64,000 nt of DNA from an actinobacterium SCGC AAA044-N04 (GCA_000378885.1 KB900456.1:301385-365384), one strand, 5' to 3'; shown: positions 1 to 10,779, counted from the stretch's first letter. The notes: generated from the letters alone by a model not told the origin. Made by a program: numbers and translations.

Positions 1-1001
<1,001 letters not shown>

Positions 1002-1013
1002 AGGGAGATCCAC

Positions 1014-1271
1014 ATGTCAAAAGATCAAATCACAATGTATGGCGCCGACTGGTGCGGAGATTGCCGCCGTTCAAAGCGCTTATTTGAAGAGCTCAACGTT
1101 GAATACACACTTATCGATGTCGATGCTGATCTAAGTGCTGCAGACAAGGTTAAAGAGATTAATGGCGGAGCGCAGTCGATTCCTGTGATTGTTTTCTCGG
1201 ACGGCACTCACTTAACTGAGCCATCAGATAATGATCTGAAGGCAAAGCTTCAAGCTCTTAAAATTATCTAA
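1014..1271 (+). CDS. Glutaredoxin-like mycoredoxin
   Basis: This is an 85-aa single-domain thioredoxin-fold protein with the active-site motif WCGDC (Cys14, Cys17) and a cis-Pro segment QSIPVIVF. It matches the short actinobacterial glutaredoxin/mycoredoxin family. Those proteins reduce mixed disulfides with mycothiol, although some relatives have other redox partners. It lies 12 bases after dapB with a GGGAG ribosome site at 1002-1006 and is probably co-transcribed. The motif CGDC differs from the CGYC of well-known Mrx1 proteins, so the exact redox partner is uncertain. The stop overlaps that of convergent azlD by 4 bases. Confidence 0.85.
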   Translation: MSKDQITMYGADWCGDCRRSKRLFEELNVEYTLIDVDADLSAADKVKEINGGAQSIPVIVFSDGTHLTEPSDNDLKAKLQALKII

Positions 1272-1576
1272 AGCCAGTTATAGATTGCAGCCGATGTTAA
1301 GGCTGCGCTGAGTACTACAACTGGAAATGGTGCCTTAAGCAATAGCGCCACAACGGCGGCAGCTAAACCAGCTAATCGATGATCAATCATTAACTGTGAT
1401 TTTTCGGTAAATGTCTGAACGGCAACTAGTGCGCTCAGAAGTGCAATAGGAATCAGCGCGTTAATGGACTGCACTTTAGGATGAGCAAAAATTCGCTCTG
1501 GAACATTGTGTCCGGCGTATTTAAGCGCAAAAGCAATAACACTTGTGCCTATAGTTGCAATCCAAAATGAGTTCAT
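1268..1576 (-). CDS. azlD: AzlD-family branched-chain amino acid transport subunit
   Basis: A 102-aa hydrophobic protein with about four membrane helices, matching the small AzlD/LivH partner of AzlC. The open frame extends further upstream, but the natural start is the ATG at 1574-1576, which gives MNSFW and overlaps the azlC stop by 4 bases (translational coupling). Together AzlC and AzlD form a two-subunit exporter for branched-chain amino acids in the cytoplasmic membrane, as shown for BrnFE in Corynebacterium. The substrate here is inferred. Confidence 0.85.
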   Translation of the reverse strand: MNSFWIATIGTSVIAFALKYAGHNVPERIFAHPKVQSINALIPIALLSALVAVQTFTEKSQLMIDHRLAGLAAAVVALLLKAPFPVVVLSAALTSAAIYNWL

Positions 1577-2235
1577 TTGCGTAGTCCTACCGCTACGGCA
1601 ATAAATGCAGTTGCAATGATTGGTAACCCTGCTGGCAAAATCGGTGTCATTGCTAGAGCAAAAATCATGCAACCAACGGCAAGTGCTCGATCACGATTAG
1701 TTTTTAAGCGTGGCCACACAAGACCTAAGAACGCAGCAGGCACCGCAGAATCTAGACCCCATGCACGTATATCGCCCATAGCTTGTGCGCCAAGGGCTCC
1801 AGCTGCTGTGAATAGATTCCAGAATAGAAATACACCAAAGCCCGTAAGCCAAAAACCCTGGCGCATGGCTTTTTCTCCGCGAACTTCTTGACCTAATGCA
1901 ACTGCAGTTGATTCATCTATTGTTATCTGCGCGGCAACAATTCGCTTGAATCCTTTTACTTTCAATCGAGGCGCCATGATCACGCCATACACACCATTTC
2001 GAATTCCAAGTAGGGAGGCAGTTGCAATTCCACTTAATGCACCGCCGCCAGCACCGAGAACTCCAATAACTGCGAACTGTGATGCACCTGAAAATGTTAG
2101 AAGTGATAACAAGCACGTTTGTAGAAGTGAAAAACCATTTGCAACCGCAGCGGCTCCGAAAGCCGTTCCATAGGCCCCAACTGTGATGGAAACGCTCAGA
2201 GAATCTCGCAATGTGGTGGATTCAATTCTGGACAC
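1573..2235 (-). CDS. azlC: AzlC-family branched-chain amino acid exporter, large subunit
   Basis: A 220-aa polytopic membrane protein with the AzlC features: an N-terminal segment with GAYGTAFGAAAV, a mid-protein SGASQFAVIG-type helix and about seven hydrophobic segments. The family exports branched-chain amino acids and sometimes other substrates. The start is GTG at 2233-2235. A CAGAAT hexamer six bases upstream could be a weak leaderless -10. It is divergent from thyX, with only 59 bases between the two starts. Confidence 0.88.
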   Translation of the reverse strand: MSRIESTTLRDSLSVSITVGAYGTAFGAAAVANGFSLLQTCLLSLLTFSGASQFAVIGVLGAGGGALSGIATASLLGIRNGVYGVIMAPRLKVKGFKRIVAAQITIDESTAVALGQEVRGEKAMRQGFWLTGFGVFLFWNLFTAAGALGAQAMGDIRAWGLDSAVPAAFLGLVWPRLKTNRDRALAVGCMIFALAMTPILPAGLPIIATAFIAVAVGLRK

Positions 2236-2282
2236 GCAGACATTCTGCCGTAGATATCCAAAGACTCAAACCCGGCCCCTTA

Positions 2283-2294
2283 TAGGGTGAGGCC
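2283..2294 (+). promoter_or_regulatory. Leaderless -10 element of thyX
   Basis: TAGGGT at 2283-2288 is followed by six bases and then the thyX ATG. This spacing places the transcription start at or next to the start codon. No Shine-Dalgarno sequence is needed or seen in this space. Confidence 0.6.
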
Positions 2295-3014
2295 ATGGCT
2301 GAGGAAATCATATTTAGAGACGATGTAACCGTTGAATTAGTAAAAGCCAGTGCAAGTGATGCCGACGTAATCTGGGCAGCACGTGTTTCAACTGCTGGTG
2401 AGCAATCAATGGAAGAGATTGGTGAAGACCCAGCTCGCTCTGCCGGATTAATTAACTACCTTGCACGTGAGCGCCATGGATCACCTTTCGAACATACCTC
2501 CATGACTTTCTTTATCTCTGCACCGATCTTTGTTTTTCGTGAATTCATGCGCCACCGCATCGCTTCATACAATGAAGAAAGTGGTCGCTACCGCGAATTG
2601 AAACCTGTTTTCTATGTTCCATCAAAAGATCGCAAACTTGTGCAAGTTGGTAAGACTGGTGCTTACACTTTTGAAGATGGAACAAAAGAGCAATTTGAAA
2701 TTACAACTAATTCAATGAAGGCTGCCTACGTTGTTGCCTACGATAGTTATCAGAAAATGTTAGACGCAGGAGTTGCACGCGAAGTTGCACGTGCGGTATT
2801 GCCTGTGGCCACGTATTCATCTATGTATGTTTCTATGAATGCCCGTGCACTCATGAACTTTTTATCCCTTCGCACATCCCGCGAAGGCTCACACTTTCCA
2901 AGCTACCCTCAACGCGAAATTGAGATGGTGGCCGAGAAAATGGAAGCCGAATTCGCAAAATTAATGCCGCTTACATACGGAGCCTTCGAAAAGTCTGGTC
3001 GCATCGCCCCATAA
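2295..3014 (+). CDS. thyX: FAD-dependent thymidylate synthase
   Basis: ThyX makes dTMP from dUMP using methylene-tetrahydrofolate, FAD and NADPH. The 239-aa protein has the ThyX motif RHRIASYNEESGRY at 86-99, with the RHR triad and Ser91. A C-terminal segment with LSLRTSREGSHFP matches the family's dUMP/flavin-binding region. It is a single gene, read from its own leaderless-type promoter and divergent from azlC. No thyA is seen in the window. dut, which supplies dUMP, lies near 55.2 kb. Confidence 0.97.
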   Translation: MAEEIIFRDDVTVELVKASASDADVIWAARVSTAGEQSMEEIGEDPARSAGLINYLARERHGSPFEHTSMTFFISAPIFVFREFMRHRIASYNEESGRYRELKPVFYVPSKDRKLVQVGKTGAYTFEDGTKEQFEITTNSMKAAYVVAYDSYQKMLDAGVAREVARAVLPVATYSSMYVSMNARALMNFLSLRTSREGSHFPSYPQREIEMVAEKMEAEFAKLMPLTYGAFEKSGRIAP

Positions 3015-3020
3015 AACGGG

Positions 3021-3033
3021 TAGAGTTGCCCGC
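3021..3033 (+). promoter_or_regulatory. Leaderless -10 element of dapA
   Basis: TAGAGT at 3021-3026 is followed by seven bases and then the dapA ATG. The intergenic space after thyX is only 19 bases, so the -35 region would lie at the thyX 3' end. Confidence 0.65.
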
Positions 3034-3924
3034 ATGAGTACGCCAGTGCCATTTGGCCGCATGTTGACCGCAATGGTCACGCCATTTAAAAAAGATGGCT
3101 CCATTGATTGGGATGGCGTTGAAAAGATTGCTGATCATCTAGTTAAGAATGGTCATGATGGCATTGTCGTCAATGGCACAACCGGTGAAGCCCCTACGAC
3201 TAAATCATCTGAAAAAGAAGAGATTATTAAAGTTGTTAAGCGTGTAGTTGGTGCAAACATCAAGGTTGTATCAGGTGCTGGCGATAATGAAACTGATTAT
3301 TCAATCAATCAAGCAAAGCGCAGCGAAGCAGCAGGCGCAGATGGAATTTTGGTAGTTACTCCTTATTACAACAAGCCACCACAAGCTGGTATCAAAGCTC
3401 ACTTCCTAGCAATGGCTAATGCAACCGGTCTTCCAATGATGCTCTACGACATTCCTGGTCGCACAGGAGTAGAGATTGAATCAGACACAATCGTTGAACT
3501 CTTTGAACACCCTTCAATTGTTGCGCTCAAGGATGCTAAAGGAAACGTTGCAGCAACCTCTTGGGTAATCAAGCGCTGCGGAATCCCTGTGTATTCAGGT
3601 GATGACATTCTCAATTTGCCACTTCTATCAGTGGGTGCAGTTGGTTTTGTTTCAGTGTGTGGTCACACAGTTGGATCACAACTTAAAGAAATGCTCAATG
3701 CTTGGTTTGCAGGCAATCCTGCTCGCTCACTAGAGATTCATCAGCAATTACTTCCAGTATTTACCGGAACATTCCGCACACAAGGTGCCATCATGACAAA
3801 AGCCGCACTGACATTAATGGGTCTACCTGGTGGATATACCCGTCTTCCTCTAGTCGATGCAACAGATGCGCAAGTTGCGCAGTTGCGTGACGACCTACGC
3901 GCAGGTGGCGTAGTACTTAAATAA
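3034..3924 (+). CDS. dapA: 4-hydroxy-tetrahydrodipicolinate synthase
   Basis: DapA condenses pyruvate with aspartate semialdehyde, the first committed step to diaminopimelate and lysine. The 296-aa TIM-barrel protein has GTTGEAPT at 48-55, Tyr138 in LYDIPGRT, and the Schiff-base lysine at 166 in VALKDAKG. It is followed by RNase J with a TAATG overlap, a pair conserved in actinobacteria (dapA upstream of rnj). It has its own leaderless-type promoter. Confidence 0.97.
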   Translation: MSTPVPFGRMLTAMVTPFKKDGSIDWDGVEKIADHLVKNGHDGIVVNGTTGEAPTTKSSEKEEIIKVVKRVVGANIKVVSGAGDNETDYSINQAKRSEAAGADGILVVTPYYNKPPQAGIKAHFLAMANATGLPMMLYDIPGRTGVEIESDTIVELFEHPSIVALKDAKGNVAATSWVIKRCGIPVYSGDDILNLPLLSVGAVGFVSVCGHTVGSQLKEMLNAWFAGNPARSLEIHQQLLPVFTGTFRTQGAIMTKAALTLMGLPGGYTRLPLVDATDAQVAQLRDDLRAGGVVLK

Positions 3925-5606
3925 TGAATCATCCTCACCCAGATCTCGGATTACCATCACCTTTAGTAAAAGGGGGATTGCGTATTGTCGCCCTAGGCGG
4001 TTTAGGTGAAATTGGTCGCAACATGACCGTCTTTGAAACTAAAGGCAAGCTGCTCATTGTTGACTGCGGTGTTCTATTTCCCGAAGATACACAGCCAGGA
4101 ATCGATTTAATTCTTCCTGATTTCTCATATATCCGTGATCGTTTAGATGATGTTGTTGGAGTCTTTTTAACGCATGGCCACGAAGACCATATCGGCGCAG
4201 TTCCTTACTTACTACGCGAACGTGGCGACATTGCAATCTATGGATCAGCACTTACTTTGGCCCTTGTCACTGCAAAGCTAAAAGAGCACAGAATTTCTCC
4301 ACTCACACGCGAAGTTCGCGAAGGTGGACATGAAGATGTTGGGCCATTTGAACTTGAGTTTGTTGCCGTTAACCACTCAATTCCAGATGCTTTAGCGGTT
4401 GTTATTAATACTGATGCAGGCCGAGTTCTTGCAACTGGTGATTTTAAGATGGATCAGTTACCACTTGATGGTCGCATCACAGATCTGCGCACCTTTTCTC
4501 GTTTGGGCGAAGAAGGCGTTGATTTATTTATGGTGGATTCAACTAATGCAGATATTCCAGGATTTACTCCTTCAGAGCGTGAAATTATGCCCGCACTTAA
4601 TCGTGTTATCGGTTCAACTAAGCGCCGAGTAATTGTTGCTTCTTTCTCATCCCATGTGCACCGCGTTCAACAAGTGATAGATACAGCTTTAATTCATAAT
4701 AGAAAAGTTATCTTTATTGGGCGCTCCATGGTGCGCAATATGAAGATTGCCCAAGATATGGGTTACTTAACTGTTCCCCCTGGAATCGTTATGGATGCAA
4801 AGGATTTAGATTCCTTTGATGACAATGTTGTTTTGATTTGTACAGGTTCACAAGGTGAGCCAATGGCAGCGCTATCGCGCATGGCAAATGGTGACCACCA
4901 AATCCGTGTGGGCGAGGGTGACACAGTTATTTTGGCTTCATCACTCATTCCTGGAAATGAAAACTCAGTCTTTAGAGTTATCAACGAACTCACTCGCTTT
5001 GGTGCAAAAGTAGTCCATAAAGCAAATGCCATGGTCCACGTCTCAGGACATGCTGCTGCAGGAGAACTTCTCTACTGCTATAACATCGTTAAGCCGCGAT
5101 ATGTCATGCCAATCCACGGCGAATGGCGTCATATGAAGGCAAATGCTGAACTTGCAATTCAAGCCGGAGTCCCACGATCAAATGCTTTGATTATTGAAAA
5201 TGGCGTTGTGGTCGATTTAATTGATCATGAAGCACAGGTTGTTGGCTCAGTCCCATGTGGATTTGTTTATGTTGATGGCCAGAGTATTGGTGACATCACC
5301 GAGACTTCCTTGAAGGATCGTCGAATTCTTGGTGAAGAGGGATTCATTTCAGTCATTGTGGTGATTGATTCTCAAAGTGGAAAGATTGTTGCCGGGCCTG
5401 ATATCCATGCACGTGGATTCAATGAAGATATGGCGCTCTTTGATGATGTGAAATTAAAGATCGAAAAGGCATTGGCAGCAGCAGTTGCCGAAGGAATTAA
5501 TGGAACACATCAGCTTTCACAGATTGTGAGAAAAACCGTTGGTGGCTGGGTAGGGGGAGAGCATCGTCGAAAGCCGATGATTGTCCCTGTTGTTATTGAA
5601 GTTTAA
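3924..5606 (+). CDS. rnj: Ribonuclease J
   Basis: RNase J is a metallo-beta-lactamase/beta-CASP exo- and endonuclease that processes and degrades RNA in the cytoplasm. The 560-aa protein has the zinc motif HGHEDH at 84-89, the downstream motif ATGDFKMD, beta-CASP motifs and a C-terminal domain. This is the usual length for actinobacterial RNase J. The ATG overlaps the dapA stop by one base (TAATG), so the two genes are translationally coupled. Confidence 0.97.
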   Translation: MNHPHPDLGLPSPLVKGGLRIVALGGLGEIGRNMTVFETKGKLLIVDCGVLFPEDTQPGIDLILPDFSYIRDRLDDVVGVFLTHGHEDHIGAVPYLLRERGDIAIYGSALTLALVTAKLKEHRISPLTREVREGGHEDVGPFELEFVAVNHSIPDALAVVINTDAGRVLATGDFKMDQLPLDGRITDLRTFSRLGEEGVDLFMVDSTNADIPGFTPSEREIMPALNRVIGSTKRRVIVASFSSHVHRVQQVIDTALIHNRKVIFIGRSMVRNMKIAQDMGYLTVPPGIVMDAKDLDSFDDNVVLICTGSQGEPMAALSRMANGDHQIRVGEGDTVILASSLIPGNENSVFRVINELTRFGAKVVHKANAMVHVSGHAAAGELLYCYNIVKPRYVMPIHGEWRHMKANAELAIQAGVPRSNALIIENGVVVDLIDHEAQVVGSVPCGFVYVDGQSIGDITETSLKDRRILGEEGFISVIVVIDSQSGKIVAGPDIHARGFNEDMALFDDVKLKIEKALAAAVAEGINGTHQLSQIVRKTVGGWVGGEHRRKPMIVPVVIEV

Positions 5607-5613
5607 GAACGGC

Positions 5614-5625
5614 GCGCCTAGGCGC
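5614..5625. repeat. 12-bp perfect palindrome between rnj and ftsK
   Basis: GCGCCTAGGCGC is a perfect palindrome eight bases after the rnj stop. No T run follows it on either strand, so it is not a standard terminator. It could be a weak hairpin or a protein-binding site. Its role is unknown. Confidence 0.4.
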
Positions 5626-5644
5626 TAAGAAATTACTCTTCCTT

Positions 5645-5657
5645 TACGATGAGGAGT
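5645..5657 (+). promoter_or_regulatory. Leaderless -10 element of ftsK, setting a GTG start
   Basis: TACGAT at 5645-5650 is followed by seven bases and a GTG at 5658. The same spacing as at other leaderless genes here supports GTG 5658 over the ATG at 5649, which lies inside the -10 element. Confidence 0.6.
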
Positions 5658-7976
5658 GTGGCTAAGAAGAAATCTAAATCTAAAAGCGGCGCAGTAGGTG
5701 GCGCGCTCGGAAGAGGCTTAGCTGCAATCTGGCGATTTATTGCAAAAATTCTTGGCAACTCAGTTCGATTTATAGCTCGAGGTGCGCGTGATTTAGATCC
5801 AGCACATCAACGCGATGGAATTGCATTTCTGATTCTCATTCTTGCACTCGTTGCCACTGCAGGTACATGGTTTCATGCCGACAATATTGTGGGACGTGCG
5901 GTGTATGCATTTGTTTATGGAGGTTTTGGTCGGATTGGTTTCTTCACGCCAATAGTTTTGATCTATTTTGCTTTTAAACTATTTAGAACCCCTGAGGACA
6001 AAGCGGCAATTGGTCGAGTTGTTGTTGGCACATTGACACTTCTACTTTCTTCAACTGGTATTGCACATTTACTCAACGGCTCAACCGGTACAGGTGCCAC
6101 CGCAATGCGCGAAGGTGGTGGCTGGATTGGTTACGCAGTAACCACACCGTTGGTCTCACTGATGACTTCAGTACTGACCTATCCAGTATTAGTACTTGTT
6201 TTCATCTTCGGTTTATTAGTTGTAACAGCAACACCGGTTTCACAAGTTCTCGATCGTTTTACATCTAGCGCTAGTTGGCTATGGGCCAAGCGTCCTGAAA
6301 GACCTATCAAGGTAGAAGATTTTGAAATCACAGACACCCCACCTTTTGAAACTCCTATCGTCGCTGCTTGGAACGAGCCGGTAGAAGAAGAGGATGAAGA
6401 GTTAGATGAAGAGAGCTTTGATGAAGAGTTCACAGTTCCTATTCCGATTTCTCCTGTCATAACTCCAGAAACTGTTACCAAGCGTCCAGAGCAACTCTTG
6501 CTCACCCCTGATTCAACATATGAACTGCCGCCTGCAGACATGTTGCGCACAGGCCCAGCTGCAAAAGCAAAGAGCAAGGCAAATGATTTAGTGGTAGCAG
6601 CGCTGACTGAAGTCTTTGCTCAATTTGAAATTGATGCCCAAGTGACTGGCTTTATGCGTGGTCCAACGGTTACGCGCTATGAAGTAGAGCTAGGAAATGC
6701 CGTCAAAGTTGAGCGCATTACCGCCCTGGCTAAGAATATTTCTTATGCTGTTGCAAGTAGTGATGTACGAATCCTTTCTCCCATTCCAGGAAAATCTGCA
6801 GTGGGAATTGAAATCCCAAATGCTGATCGTGAAATCGTTGCCTTAGGCGATGTTTTGCGCTCATCTGTTGCTGGTCAAGATCATCACCCCATGTTGGTTG
6901 CACTTGGAAAAGATGTTGAAGGCAACTTTGTTTGTGCAAACCTTGCAAAAATGCCTCACCTTTTAGTTGCAGGAGCAACAGGTGCTGGTAAATCTTCAAT
7001 GATTAACGCCATGATTACCTCGATTTTGGTGCGCGCAACACCTGATGAGGTTCGTTTAGTTCTCATCGATCCCAAGCGCGTTGAGCTAACTGCCTATGAA
7101 GGTATCCCACATTTAATTACACCAATTATTACTAATCCAAAAAAGGCAGCTGATGCACTTACTTGGGTAGTGCGTGAGATGGATTTGCGCTATGAAGATC
7201 TTTCAACATTTGGCTTTAGACACATAGATGATTTCAATAAGGCAGTTCGTGCTGGCAAAGTAATCGTGCCCCCAGGAAGTGATCGCACGGTTGAGCCTTA
7301 TCCATATCTACTTGTCATCATTGATGAGCTTGCAGATTTAATGATCGTGGCGGCTAAAGAAGTTGAAGAATCTGTTGTGCGCATTACTCAGCTGGCACGA
7401 TCTGCCGGTATTCACTTAGTCCTTGCAACCCAGCGCCCATCTGTCGATGTTGTTACTGGTCTTATTAAAGCAAACGTGCCATCTAGACTTTCTTTTGCAA
7501 CTAGTTCTTTGGCCGATAGCCGCGTTATTTTAGATAGTCCAGGTGCTGAAAAACTTGTTGGGCAGGGCGATGGACTCTTTATTCCCATGGGTGCAAGCCG
7601 AGCAGTTCGTATTCAAGGTGCTTATGTGTCAGAGCGCGAAATTGAAGCTGTTACAACACATGTGAAGAAGCAGTTAAAACCGCGCTATCGCGAAGATGTT
7701 ACAGCCGTTCAGTCACATCCCAAGATGGTTGATAAAGAGATTGGCGATGATTTAGATATTTTGTTACAAGCTGTTGAATTAGTTGTTGGAACACAGTTTG
7801 GCTCAACATCTATGTTGCAGAGAAAACTTCGTGTTGGATTTGCAAAAGCTGGACGGTTGATGGATCTAATGGAATCTCGTGGAATTGTTGGACCATCTGA
7901 GGGCTCAAAGGCCAGAACTGTTTTGGTGAAACCAGATGAACTCGATTCTGTTTTAGCGACCTTGCGAGATTACTAA
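5658..7976 (+). CDS. ftsK: DNA translocase FtsK
   Basis: FtsK pumps chromosomal DNA through the division septum and helps resolve chromosome dimers. The ~772-aa protein has a lysine-rich N-terminus and about four membrane helices between residues ~50 and ~195. A Glu/Asp-rich linker follows, then the motor with Walker A GATGAGKSS near 440, Walker B LVIIDELADL, and a C-terminal winged-helix gamma domain ending LATLRDY. I start it at GTG 5658 because a TACGAT -10 box lies seven bases upstream. An ATG at 5649 would add three residues. Confidence 0.95.
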   Translation: MAKKKSKSKSGAVGGALGRGLAAIWRFIAKILGNSVRFIARGARDLDPAHQRDGIAFLILILALVATAGTWFHADNIVGRAVYAFVYGGFGRIGFFTPIVLIYFAFKLFRTPEDKAAIGRVVVGTLTLLLSSTGIAHLLNGSTGTGATAMREGGGWIGYAVTTPLVSLMTSVLTYPVLVLVFIFGLLVVTATPVSQVLDRFTSSASWLWAKRPERPIKVEDFEITDTPPFETPIVAAWNEPVEEEDEELDEESFDEEFTVPIPISPVITPETVTKRPEQLLLTPDSTYELPPADMLRTGPAAKAKSKANDLVVAALTEVFAQFEIDAQVTGFMRGPTVTRYEVELGNAVKVERITALAKNISYAVASSDVRILSPIPGKSAVGIEIPNADREIVALGDVLRSSVAGQDHHPMLVALGKDVEGNFVCANLAKMPHLLVAGATGAGKSSMINAMITSILVRATPDEVRLVLIDPKRVELTAYEGIPHLITPIITNPKKAADALTWVVREMDLRYEDLSTFGFRHIDDFNKAVRAGKVIVPPGSDRTVEPYPYLLVIIDELADLMIVAAKEVEESVVRITQLARSAGIHLVLATQRPSVDVVTGLIKANVPSRLSFATSSLADSRVILDSPGAEKLVGQGDGLFIPMGASRAVRIQGAYVSEREIEAVTTHVKKQLKPRYREDVTAVQSHPKMVDKEIGDDLDILLQAVELVVGTQFGSTSMLQRKLRVGFAKAGRLMDLMESRGIVGPSEGSKARTVLVKPDELDSVLATLRDY

Positions 7977-8010
7977 AACAACCTTTGCCGAGGGTTAACA
8001 CGCATTTCAC

Positions 8011-8044
8011 CCCCTGTTCTCACACCGCTCTCTAGCCACAGGGG
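8011..8044. repeat. Inverted repeat between ftsK and the rodZ-like gene
   Basis: CCCCTGT at 8011-8017 pairs with ACAGGGG at 8038-8044 around a 20-base loop. It lies just upstream of a possible -10 hexamer TACTAT at 8065-8070. It could be a weak terminator of ftsK or an operator. There is no T run. Confidence 0.35.
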
Positions 8045-8107
8045 TCGCCACGGTTCTAGACTTGTACTATCATCGGCAGCAGTAATTTCCCTTAAGGACC
8101 AGTAACG

Positions 8108-8854
8108 ATGTCACTTGGATCTTTGATAGCTAAGGCGCGTAAAGACGCGGGCCTTTCACTTGAAGATTTGGCTGCCAAAACAAATATACGCATTAACGTC
8201 TTGAGCGAAATTGAGAAAGATGATTTTTCTCATTGCGGTGGCGAAACCTATGCGCGAGGCCACGTTCGAAATATTGCGGCAATTTTAAAAGCCGATCAAA
8301 AAGAGTTCATCCGCCTTTATGAAGAAGAACAAGGCGGAGAAGTACGCTCGATGAAAGATTTGCTTGTCGAAAACAGCGTCATGCGACAACCCGAAGAAGC
8401 TCGCAAAGTTTCTTGGAAAGTGCTTGTTATGATTTCGGTCGTTTCACTTTTTGTTATTGGAATTGCTCAAGTGATAATTTCAAATACAACCTCAACAGAT
8501 CTAGTGAGTGCTACGCCATCGGCTAGTGCAACACCTTCATCGACGCAAACACAGAGTGAGTCACCAGAGGCAGAGCCTTCTACACAAAGTACTTTCTCCA
8601 CAGGAATTGGTGTTGAAGTTGTTTTCGATGCAGCACGAGCAAAGTCATGGCTTTTTGTTTCAGATGCTGATGGTCGCACCTTATTTAGTGGTCAGATTTC
8701 ACGCGGCTCAGCTAAGACATTTTCCTCAGATTCACAACTTAATTTCAAGGTTGGAAATGCTGGGGGAGTAGATCTGAAAGTAAATGGCAAGAAAGTTCCA
8801 TCAATTGGCGTTGATGGTGAGGTAGTTAGCGTGTCGTATGGAGTCGATTCATAA
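8108..8854 (+). CDS. RodZ-like helix-turn-helix membrane protein
   Basis: A 248-aa protein with an N-terminal Cro/C1-type helix-turn-helix of the RodZ kind (residues ~5-75, including GGETYARGHVRNIA). A single membrane helix lies around 102-125, followed by a Ser/Thr/Pro-rich linker and a C-terminal beta domain resembling DUF4115. RodZ proteins link the cell-shape machinery to the membrane. In actinobacteria lacking MreB the role is unclear. A ribosome site AAGGACC precedes the ATG. The gene lies between ftsK and rimO, a common actinobacterial arrangement. Confidence 0.85.
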   Translation: MSLGSLIAKARKDAGLSLEDLAAKTNIRINVLSEIEKDDFSHCGGETYARGHVRNIAAILKADQKEFIRLYEEEQGGEVRSMKDLLVENSVMRQPEEARKVSWKVLVMISVVSLFVIGIAQVIISNTTSTDLVSATPSASATPSSTQTQSESPEAEPSTQSTFSTGIGVEVVFDAARAKSWLFVSDADGRTLFSGQISRGSAKTFSSDSQLNFKVGNAGGVDLKVNGKKVPSIGVDGEVVSVSYGVDS

Positions 8855-8859
8855 CACGC

Positions 8860-8872
8860 TAAGATTTGCCAA
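8860..8872 (+). promoter_or_regulatory. Leaderless -10 element of rimO
   Basis: TAAGAT at 8860-8865 is followed by seven bases and then the rimO ATG, in an 18-base gap after the rodZ-like gene. Confidence 0.6.
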
Positions 8873-10228
8873 ATGAAGCGCACCGTAGCAGTCGTCACTT
8901 TAGGGTGCTCACGAAATGAAGTTGATTCAGAAGAGCTGGCTGGTCGCTTAGCAGCCGATGGTTGGACATTAGTTGATGATATTGAATCAGCCGAAGTTGC
9001 ATTAGTTAACACATGTGGTTTTATTGAATCAGCTAAAAAGGATTCTATTGACGCTCTGCTAGAGGCAAACTCACTCAAAGGACATGGGCAGACACGCGCA
9101 GTTGTTGCAGTGGGTTGCATGGCTGAGCGTTATGGAAATGAATTAGCCGAAGCGCTACCTGATACAGATGCAATATTGAGCTTTGATGATTATCAAGATA
9201 TCTCAGCACGGCTGCAATCAATTGTTGCAGGTAATACACACACGCCTCATATCCCACGTGATCGTCGGGCTCTCTTGCCTATTGCTCCTGCCGATCGCGT
9301 CGAAACTCGTGAAAGCTCTGAATTTTCCCGCAAGCGTTTGGGCGATGCGCCTTGGGCTCCATTAAAGATTGCATCTGGCTGTGATCGCCGTTGTTCTTTC
9401 TGTGCGATTCCATACTTTAGAGGTTCTTTCATCTCACGCCGCCCACATGAAATCTTGGATGAGGCACGTTGGTTAGTTGCAAACGGAGTAACAGAACTAT
9501 TTTTAGTCAGTGAAAATACGACCTCTTATGGAAAAGATTTAGGTGATCTGCAACTAATGGAGAAGATGCTTCCAGAGATCGCCGCCATCGAAGGAGTTGA
9601 ACGGGTTCGCCTTTCATACTTACAGCCTGCAGAGATGCGACCAACGCTGATTCAGGCAATGATTGCAACGCCTAAGACAGTTCCTTATTTTGATTTATCT
9701 TTCCAACACTCATCACCAACAGTTCTGCGCCGCATGCGCCGCTTTGGCGATAATGAAAAGTTTCTCCATTTAATCAATCAAATCCGCGTCTTATCTCCAG
9801 AGGCTGGAATTCGCTCTAACTTTATTGTTGGATTCCCAGGTGAGACACAAGAGGATTTTGACGAGTTAGCTAGATTCATTACTGAAGCCAAGTTAGATGC
9901 TGTTGGAATCTTTGGTTATTCTGATGAAGATAACACTGAGGCGCTAAAGATTGATGGCAAAATTGATGAAGAAGTGATTGCTCAGCGCGTTGAGACACTG
10001 TCTTCCTTGGCCGATGAAATGGTTTCATTGCGCGCACAGGCTCGTATCGGTGAAACTATTCGTGTGTTGATCGAAGATGCCGAACTTCAAGAAGGACGAG
10101 CAGCCCATCAAGGTCCTGAAGTAGATGGAAGCACCACCTTTATTGGAACAGATTTTAAGGCAGGCCAGTATGTTGATGCTGTGGTCATTGATTCCATGGG
10201 AGCAGATTTGGTGGCAAAGCCTCTATGA
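8873..10228 (+). CDS. rimO: Ribosomal protein S12 methylthiotransferase
   Basis: RimO adds a methylthio group to an aspartate of ribosomal protein S12 by radical-SAM chemistry. The 451-aa protein has three N-terminal cluster cysteines (Cys12, Cys48, Cys82) and the radical-SAM motif CDRRCSFC (Cys170, 174, 177). A C-terminal TRAM domain follows. The '[10 protein letters not shown]' N-terminus and [11 protein letters not shown] favour RimO over MiaB, and miaB is present separately at 49.2 kb. The stop overlaps the pgsA start (ATGA). Confidence 0.95.
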   Translation: MKRTVAVVTLGCSRNEVDSEELAGRLAADGWTLVDDIESAEVALVNTCGFIESAKKDSIDALLEANSLKGHGQTRAVVAVGCMAERYGNELAEALPDTDAILSFDDYQDISARLQSIVAGNTHTPHIPRDRRALLPIAPADRVETRESSEFSRKRLGDAPWAPLKIASGCDRRCSFCAIPYFRGSFISRRPHEILDEARWLVANGVTELFLVSENTTSYGKDLGDLQLMEKMLPEIAAIEGVERVRLSYLQPAEMRPTLIQAMIATPKTVPYFDLSFQHSSPTVLRRMRRFGDNEKFLHLINQIRVLSPEAGIRSNFIVGFPGETQEDFDELARFITEAKLDAVGIFGYSDEDNTEALKIDGKIDEEVIAQRVETLSSLADEMVSLRAQARIGETIRVLIEDAELQEGRAAHQGPEVDGSTTFIGTDFKAGQYVDAVVIDSMGADLVAKPL

Positions 10229-10767
10229 AGTTGCCCGGATTTGTGACTCCCAACTTTATAACCATTATGCGATTGCTGCTGGTGCCAGTGGGTGCGTACA
10301 CACTTTTTAAAAATGGTGGCGATGATCCAACGTGGCAATATATTTCTTGGTGTGTGTTTTTCATCCTTGGAATGAGCGATGTTCTAGATGGCAATTTGGC
10401 ACGAAGTCGAAACACCATTACAGAGTTTGGAAAGTTTTTAGACCCAGTTGCAGACAAGGTAATGATTGGCACTGCCATGATTTCCCTATCAATTCTTGAG
10501 CGGATGCCATGGTGGATCACGATTGTTATTTTGGCTCGCGAAATAGGAATTACGGTTTTTCGTTTGATGACTATCAATCGAGGAGTCATTGCCGCCAACA
10601 AGGGTGGCAAGATCAAGGCCACCATGCAAAACTTTGGAGTGGGCTTCTATGTCTTGCCCTTGAGCCCATCGCTCTACTGGTTCCGTGATGGATTTATGTA
10701 TATAGCAGTGGCTCTGACTATCGTTACTGGTGCTTACTATGTAAAATCAGCGTTCACTAAGAGTTAG
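10225..10767 (+). CDS. pgsA: CDP-diacylglycerol--glycerol-3-phosphate 3-phosphatidyltransferase
   Basis: A 180-aa integral membrane enzyme of the CDP-alcohol phosphatidyltransferase family. The signature DVLDG-x2-AR-x8-G-x3-D-x3-D is complete (residues ~50-78) and about five membrane helices are visible. It makes phosphatidylglycerol phosphate for PG and cardiolipin. The position between rimO and cinA matches pgsA in other actinobacteria, and translation is coupled to rimO. Confidence 0.92.
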   Translation: MKLPGFVTPNFITIMRLLLVPVGAYTLFKNGGDDPTWQYISWCVFFILGMSDVLDGNLARSRNTITEFGKFLDPVADKVMIGTAMISLSILERMPWWITIVILAREIGITVFRLMTINRGVIAANKGGKIKATMQNFGVGFYVLPLSPSLYWFRDGFMYIAVALTIVTGAYYVKSAFTKS

Positions 10768-10779
10768 GGACACACTCAC

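Noticed and set aside
6179-6577. 132-codon minus-strand open frame inside ftsK
   Set aside because: Serine-rich mirror of the Glu/Asp linker codons of ftsK; no start signal and no domain.
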